Assembly: GCA_013076295.1 (NCBI GenBank)
Contig: RQOL01000861.1
Location: 2,852,001-2,916,000, forward strand
Length of the DNA: 64,000 nucleotides
Origin: Sanderia malayensis
Taxonomy: Eukaryota; Cnidaria; Scyphozoa; Semaeostomeae; Pelagiidae
Direction of reading: 5' to 3'
The position numbers were made by a program, and so were the translations under genes. How positions within the stretch are numbered: position 1 is the stretch's first letter; the number at the start of each line of letters is the position of its first letter. Shown piece by piece: positions 60,068 through 64,000 of this stretch. A model generated the notes under the pieces. That model searched no databases. It was not told the origin of the DNA and saw only the letters and a list, made by a program, of their open reading frames with translations.

Positions 60068-62052
60068 GCTTAGCACTGGCAGGGCCCTTCGCAAACCAGA
60101 TATAAGCGAATGACTGGTTCAGCGAAATGATTTAAAGCAAAAAATTACGTTAAACAATATTGGACACACCTTTGACTGAAAACTGAGACAATCTTATTTG
60201 AATAATCCACGTTCAACAAAGAGACAATAACAAAGAAAATCGTTCCAGGGCGTCCTCTTCGACTCACTTTGAAGGGGTAAATTGGGGATCCAGAGAAGTC
60301 GACAAACATATTTAACAATCTTAGAGTATTAGCGACTCGTGGAAAAGCATATCACCTTTGCGTAATGTAATTCACATTAGACACCCGAGTGAAATTAACT
60401 TTCTCTGAACCCAAATGCTGAATTAAATCGTGATAAAACTTTCTCGTAATTCCCCGTTCAGATTTCACTAAAATATATATGCCTAAGGAATGAATTTATA
60501 ATGCTAATATTGTTTACTCTATCGCTTTCTTTATCGTCAGTCTATATTTGACAATGACATTGTGAAACAAACATTGTTTGCGACTGTGCTTTTATGTTGA
60601 AAAGATGGGAGCTTGTGAAAATGTAACATTTTCATCAGCGGGCAAAATGCGATTCTGAAGCTTGCGTTCCATTGACAATGTGTGGCAAGACTTTGTGACA
60701 AAGTCAGTCTATATTTCTACAGTCTACAAGATTTAAAGCCTTCATGCAGTCTCCTTATAAACTGCTGAAGAGAAGTCATAATGGCTATGGCACACCGAAC
60801 AGCAGTGTTGGAGTGTTGTAAACTTCGATATTTCTTGTAGATGAACTTCCAATATTGCAGACCACAAATACGAGCTGCAAGGAACACGCGTGCGATCATC
60901 AGTGTAGTATTTTCCATTTTGATATATCTTCCAGCCGTATTTATATATCACGGGTCAAAAAATGCCAGCTAGAAAGAGAACGTGTCCCAAATTCTAGCTG
61001 TGCCCAGGATCAAAGATTTCAAATGAACCAAAAATCATAAAGTAATTTGACACAGCATTTCAGACTTGTGAACTTATGTTTCAAAAGCAAATAAGATAAT
61101 TAAGTTTTTCGTTTAATCGCTTTAAGTCGAACCCGAGAGGAGCAAAATCAACTTTCCTATTAAAACTATAATACAATCAAGACAGGCATCACAAGTGCCA
61201 AAATTTGTCAACGTTTGCTTTTTCAACTTCCATTTTATTTTCAATTGCATTTTGATGATTACATATATTTGCACTGTTTCGACTGACTGCCCTCAATAGC
61301 GCATTATTATATGTATCCTCCATATCTATGTCCATATAAAGATTTAGCATGGTAATTCAAAGTTTTGAAGTTTACTGAAATACTGCTCCAAGATAGTCGA
61401 AAAAAAAACTAATTAGAACCTTCGGATCATGTTGACCACTGCTATTTCTTTAGCGAAAAGTAATAAATTATTACATTTTTCAAATCTTGCCAAACACGCC
61501 CCTATGATCAGGGTCTTTCACTCTATGCAAGCAGTCTATTACGCCTCTGGGGTGACTTTATTGACGTTGAGAAGAGTAATAAAATACAAGTTGAATTCGA
61601 GACATTGACATGAAATTCCAAATACTCTTTAATGTATTTGCATTGTGATAAATATCCAAATATTAAAAAGAAATAGTGAATAAATTGTAAAGTAATTAAG
61701 AAACAAAAATGTTACAAAAGATTATCAAGTTTTGATGTAGAAAAACAATGGATTGATAGAATCATTATTCTGGCAGGAAGAAAAAAAGAAAAAGTGCACT
61801 TGCTTTGTTATTAGAGAGAGTGGTAAATATAGTTAAAAATATACATATAATAATGTGAGATACTATCAAATATAAAGTAATCTACGATATGAAATTGTCT
61901 CTTTAAATATGTTTCTAAATGATTCATTCTAACAGGGGACTGATAAGTTTAAACTTCCGAATGCAATTGAACAAGAATCAGTAGTGACAAGGTTGCATTT
62001 CCATGTCTTTGTCTTCATGGAATTAACACGATGCTGCAAGCCATTTTAACAT
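60068..62052. other. Intergenic, no gene seen
   Basis: AT-rich. Short ORFs around 60717-61040 overlap on both strands without domain features. The part just above 60068 would be the promoter of the longer Ig-kinase isoform; the part below 62052 the TMX1 3-prime UTR. Confidence 0.45.
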
Positions 62053-63712
62053 TCAGTTAGTTTCACCTTTAGTTTCATTCACCTAAAACAAACAAGATAC
62101 TAAATAATAGAGTGTTCACAAAGACCGTAATATGCCCAAGTTTTAAATAGGTGACTTGTTTGTATCATATATGTTTGTATCAAATAACTGAGTTAAGTAA
62201 ACCTGTCTTTTTCTGATGCCAGTGTCTTGTTCACCAAGGTCTTGGGTATCTTCCAGCACACTGTCTTCACTTTGTTTTTCATCTTGGTTCTCATCACTTT
62301 TGTCCATTGTTGGGTAAGATGGAGGACAGGGTGGTCCAAAAAAGTAATCACTAGCAAGTACCATACCCTGGGGAAAAAAATGTGCCATATACGTTACAAG
62401 TTCACTGCTTCTGAAGAAAAGTCTAGCTAAATCATTAAATCTTTATACCATACCATTCCCAACAATAATCCAATGATGATAACAAATATTCCAAAGATAA
62501 CAAATGAAGCCCAAACTGGAAGACCGTATGATTCTGTCAATGATGTATGCACATCCTATGATAAACAATACAATGTCTTATACATACAGCTGTGTGTTTT
62601 GGCTCACTCTGAGGTACGAATGTAGTGATGCAAAAAGCACAGAAATGTCAGAGCTATTAAAAACATATCTTTGCTGCTACTGAACGGAGTACCGCCTTAC
62701 CTTCAGCTGCATAGAGACTTCAAACAACTTGCTAATGCATGACATGCTAAAATAAAAATAAAAATAGTGGAAATCCAGCTTTATACAGAGCAAGTGTATA
62801 CTGCTATAACCAAAGTTTGTGCTTACATAAATGAATTTGGCGATTTCCACTGTGAGACTGGCTCTACCCCTTTCCATTTCTCCTCTGCTATGAAAGATTG
62901 CAAATCCTCTAAGGATCTTGGATTGGTATAAACTCTAAAGACTCCACCCTTTACACTAGAACATGAAAACAATTGCTGTAGTTAACATTTAACTTTGACT
63001 TTAACTTTAATGCCAATACTGAGCATCACATAAAGCACTTTGCTCAAATATCGGATTTCAAAAGAAATAATTATTTATGGATAACTTGGAAATTGTGTAT
63101 CAAATAGTGTGAATGAATAGTCTATTGACTAATGGGGATAATTGTATCTAAGCTACTTCTTAATTGTATATATATTTTATAAGAATAATATTCTTTCTTA
63201 CTGATAGATTGTTGGCAATGATGTTATTATGAATCGTCCACTCAGCCCTGACAAAAAGCAGAAAGCATTGATGAACATGAGCCATCCTTGACATAAAGAT
63301 AAGAGATTTGGTATGTATATCATGCAAATTACAAGACTAGAGTATTTACCCGATTCCTTGGTAACATCAATGCTGCCTAGTTTGACACCTTTCCCGTGCG
63401 ACCACTGAGTCAATGAATCCCACGTTGACTCTAAATGCCTGCATGCTGGACACCATGGTGCATAACTAGAAACATATAACATGATTATTATGGTTATTAA
63501 GGCATATAGGAATCTATAAATAAACGGGTTAATGTATGGCTAAAATAGATATATCGCAATTTAAACACTTGCAATTTTATAAGCCATTCATCTTCTAACA
63601 TTGCCGTCCAGTTTGAGTTTGTGAGCGTTTCATCCTTGCCTTGAACAACTTCTCCACTTGCGAGAGCAGAAAAATAGATGAAGCCTAGAATAATTACTGT
63701 TTGAAAATTCAT
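62053..63712 (-). CDS. TMX1: Thioredoxin-related transmembrane protein 1
   Basis: ER membrane-bound disulfide oxidoreductase. Eight exons: 63712-63573, 63465-63350, 63247-63202, 62955-62827, 62746-62701, 62555-62454, 62367-62203, 62082-62053; 257 aa (human 280). Signal peptide MNFQTVIILGFIYFSALASG; thioredoxin domain with FYAPWCPACRHLESTW (active site CPAC, residues 52-55, identical to human TMX1), GSIDVTKESGLSGRFIITSL and the cis-Pro of LPTIY; then EEKWKGVEPVSQW. The transmembrane segment is LPVWASFVIFGIFVIIIGLL, followed by an acidic cytosolic tail (SDENQDEKQSEDSVLEDTQD). The first intron is GC-AG (AATT|GCAAGT). After LPTIY the sequence is HVKGG where human has HCKDG. Confidence 0.96.
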
Positions 63713-64000
63713 TTTATTTATTGCAAATAAATTGCTAATAATTTGTTGTATGAGGCTGCTGCTAAATTACAAACACAATTTGATAGTGGGATGATTCAGC
63801 TGCATGTTAAATATCAAAAACTGTATGTTATGTTTGTTTCGTAATCTGGTACAAAGTCCATTTGACACCTCGCTTTCATGTCACATTACGCAAAGACACA
63901 TTACGTAATGCATGACGACATTGGTTGCGTTGCTTGAAGGCATTGAAAGGGGTGTAGCGCAAGGCAAAAAGAAACTTTTTAAAACATCAATTCTTTCAAA
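63713..64000. promoter_or_regulatory. TMX1 upstream region with a PAR-bZIP/NFIL3-type palindrome
   Basis: CATTACGTAATG (63899-63910) is a perfect 12-bp palindrome containing TTACGTAA, the PAR-bZIP/E4BP4 consensus, about 190 bp upstream of the TMX1 ATG. A second partial match ATTACGCAA lies at 63885-63893, a C/EBP-type half. No coding feature is present. Confidence 0.35.

Overview
This is nuclear DNA from an animal. Every recognisable gene is a split metazoan gene with GT-AG introns of roughly 100-2000 bp, base composition is AT-rich (around two thirds by eye), and one repeat island contains TTAGGG-type telomeric repeats. The gene set (endostatin-bearing collagen, glycoprotein-hormone-type LGR receptor, Ig-domain muscle-type kinase) indicates a non-vertebrate metazoan with compact introns, for example a tunicate or a cnidarian. 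I cannot fix the phylum from sequence alone.

Layout. 1-19.5 kb, minus strand: one large gene for a multiplexin (type XV/XVIII) collagen. It encodes an N-terminal thrombospondin-like (TSPN/LamG) domain, a 7.5-kb exon carrying about 59 copies of a 38-residue Thr/Pro/Glu/Lys repeat, an interrupted triple helix spread over many small phase-0 exons, a trimerisation domain and a complete four-cysteine endostatin domain. A separate signal-peptide exon inside the gene (6491-6550) looks like the start of a short isoform without TSPN and repeat. 19.5-30.6 kb: mostly non-coding, with MITE-like repeats, a few weak orphan ORFs and a composite telomeric/satellite array at 28.8-29.6 kb.

30.6-42 kb: a compact gene cluster. 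NDUFB3 (+) is tail-to-tail with CDC6 (-). CDC6 has two E2F-type sites upstream and is followed by a PTTG1IP-like membrane protein with three PSI-type modules (-) and a glycoprotein hormone receptor-like LGR (-) whose leucine-rich repeats are encoded one per exon. 42-50.6 kb: largely intergenic, with two splice-flanked minus-strand exons of unknown affiliation and two minisatellites. 50.7-53 kb (+): a small secreted eight-cysteine protein and a charged 201-residue protein, both intronless. 53.4-60.1 kb (-): an Ig-Ig-kinase protein with an atypical DFN motif and two alternative first exons of matching phase. 62.05-63.7 kb (-): TMX1, an ER thioredoxin-like membrane protein with a GC-AG first intron.

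The genes do not form a pathway. CDC6, NDUFB3 and TMX1 are housekeeping genes; the collagen, receptor, kinase and Cys-rich secreted gene are tissue or signalling genes. The most unusual object is the collagen: a PEVK-like, mucin-like repeat region inserted between TSPN and triple helix, actively expanding (a 1251-bp internal duplication is visible), with two single-base insertions about 30 bp apart that break its frame in this assembly. Exon boundaries were assigned by reading splice sites and checking phase. All eight multi-exon models close without leftover bases except at that frameshift.
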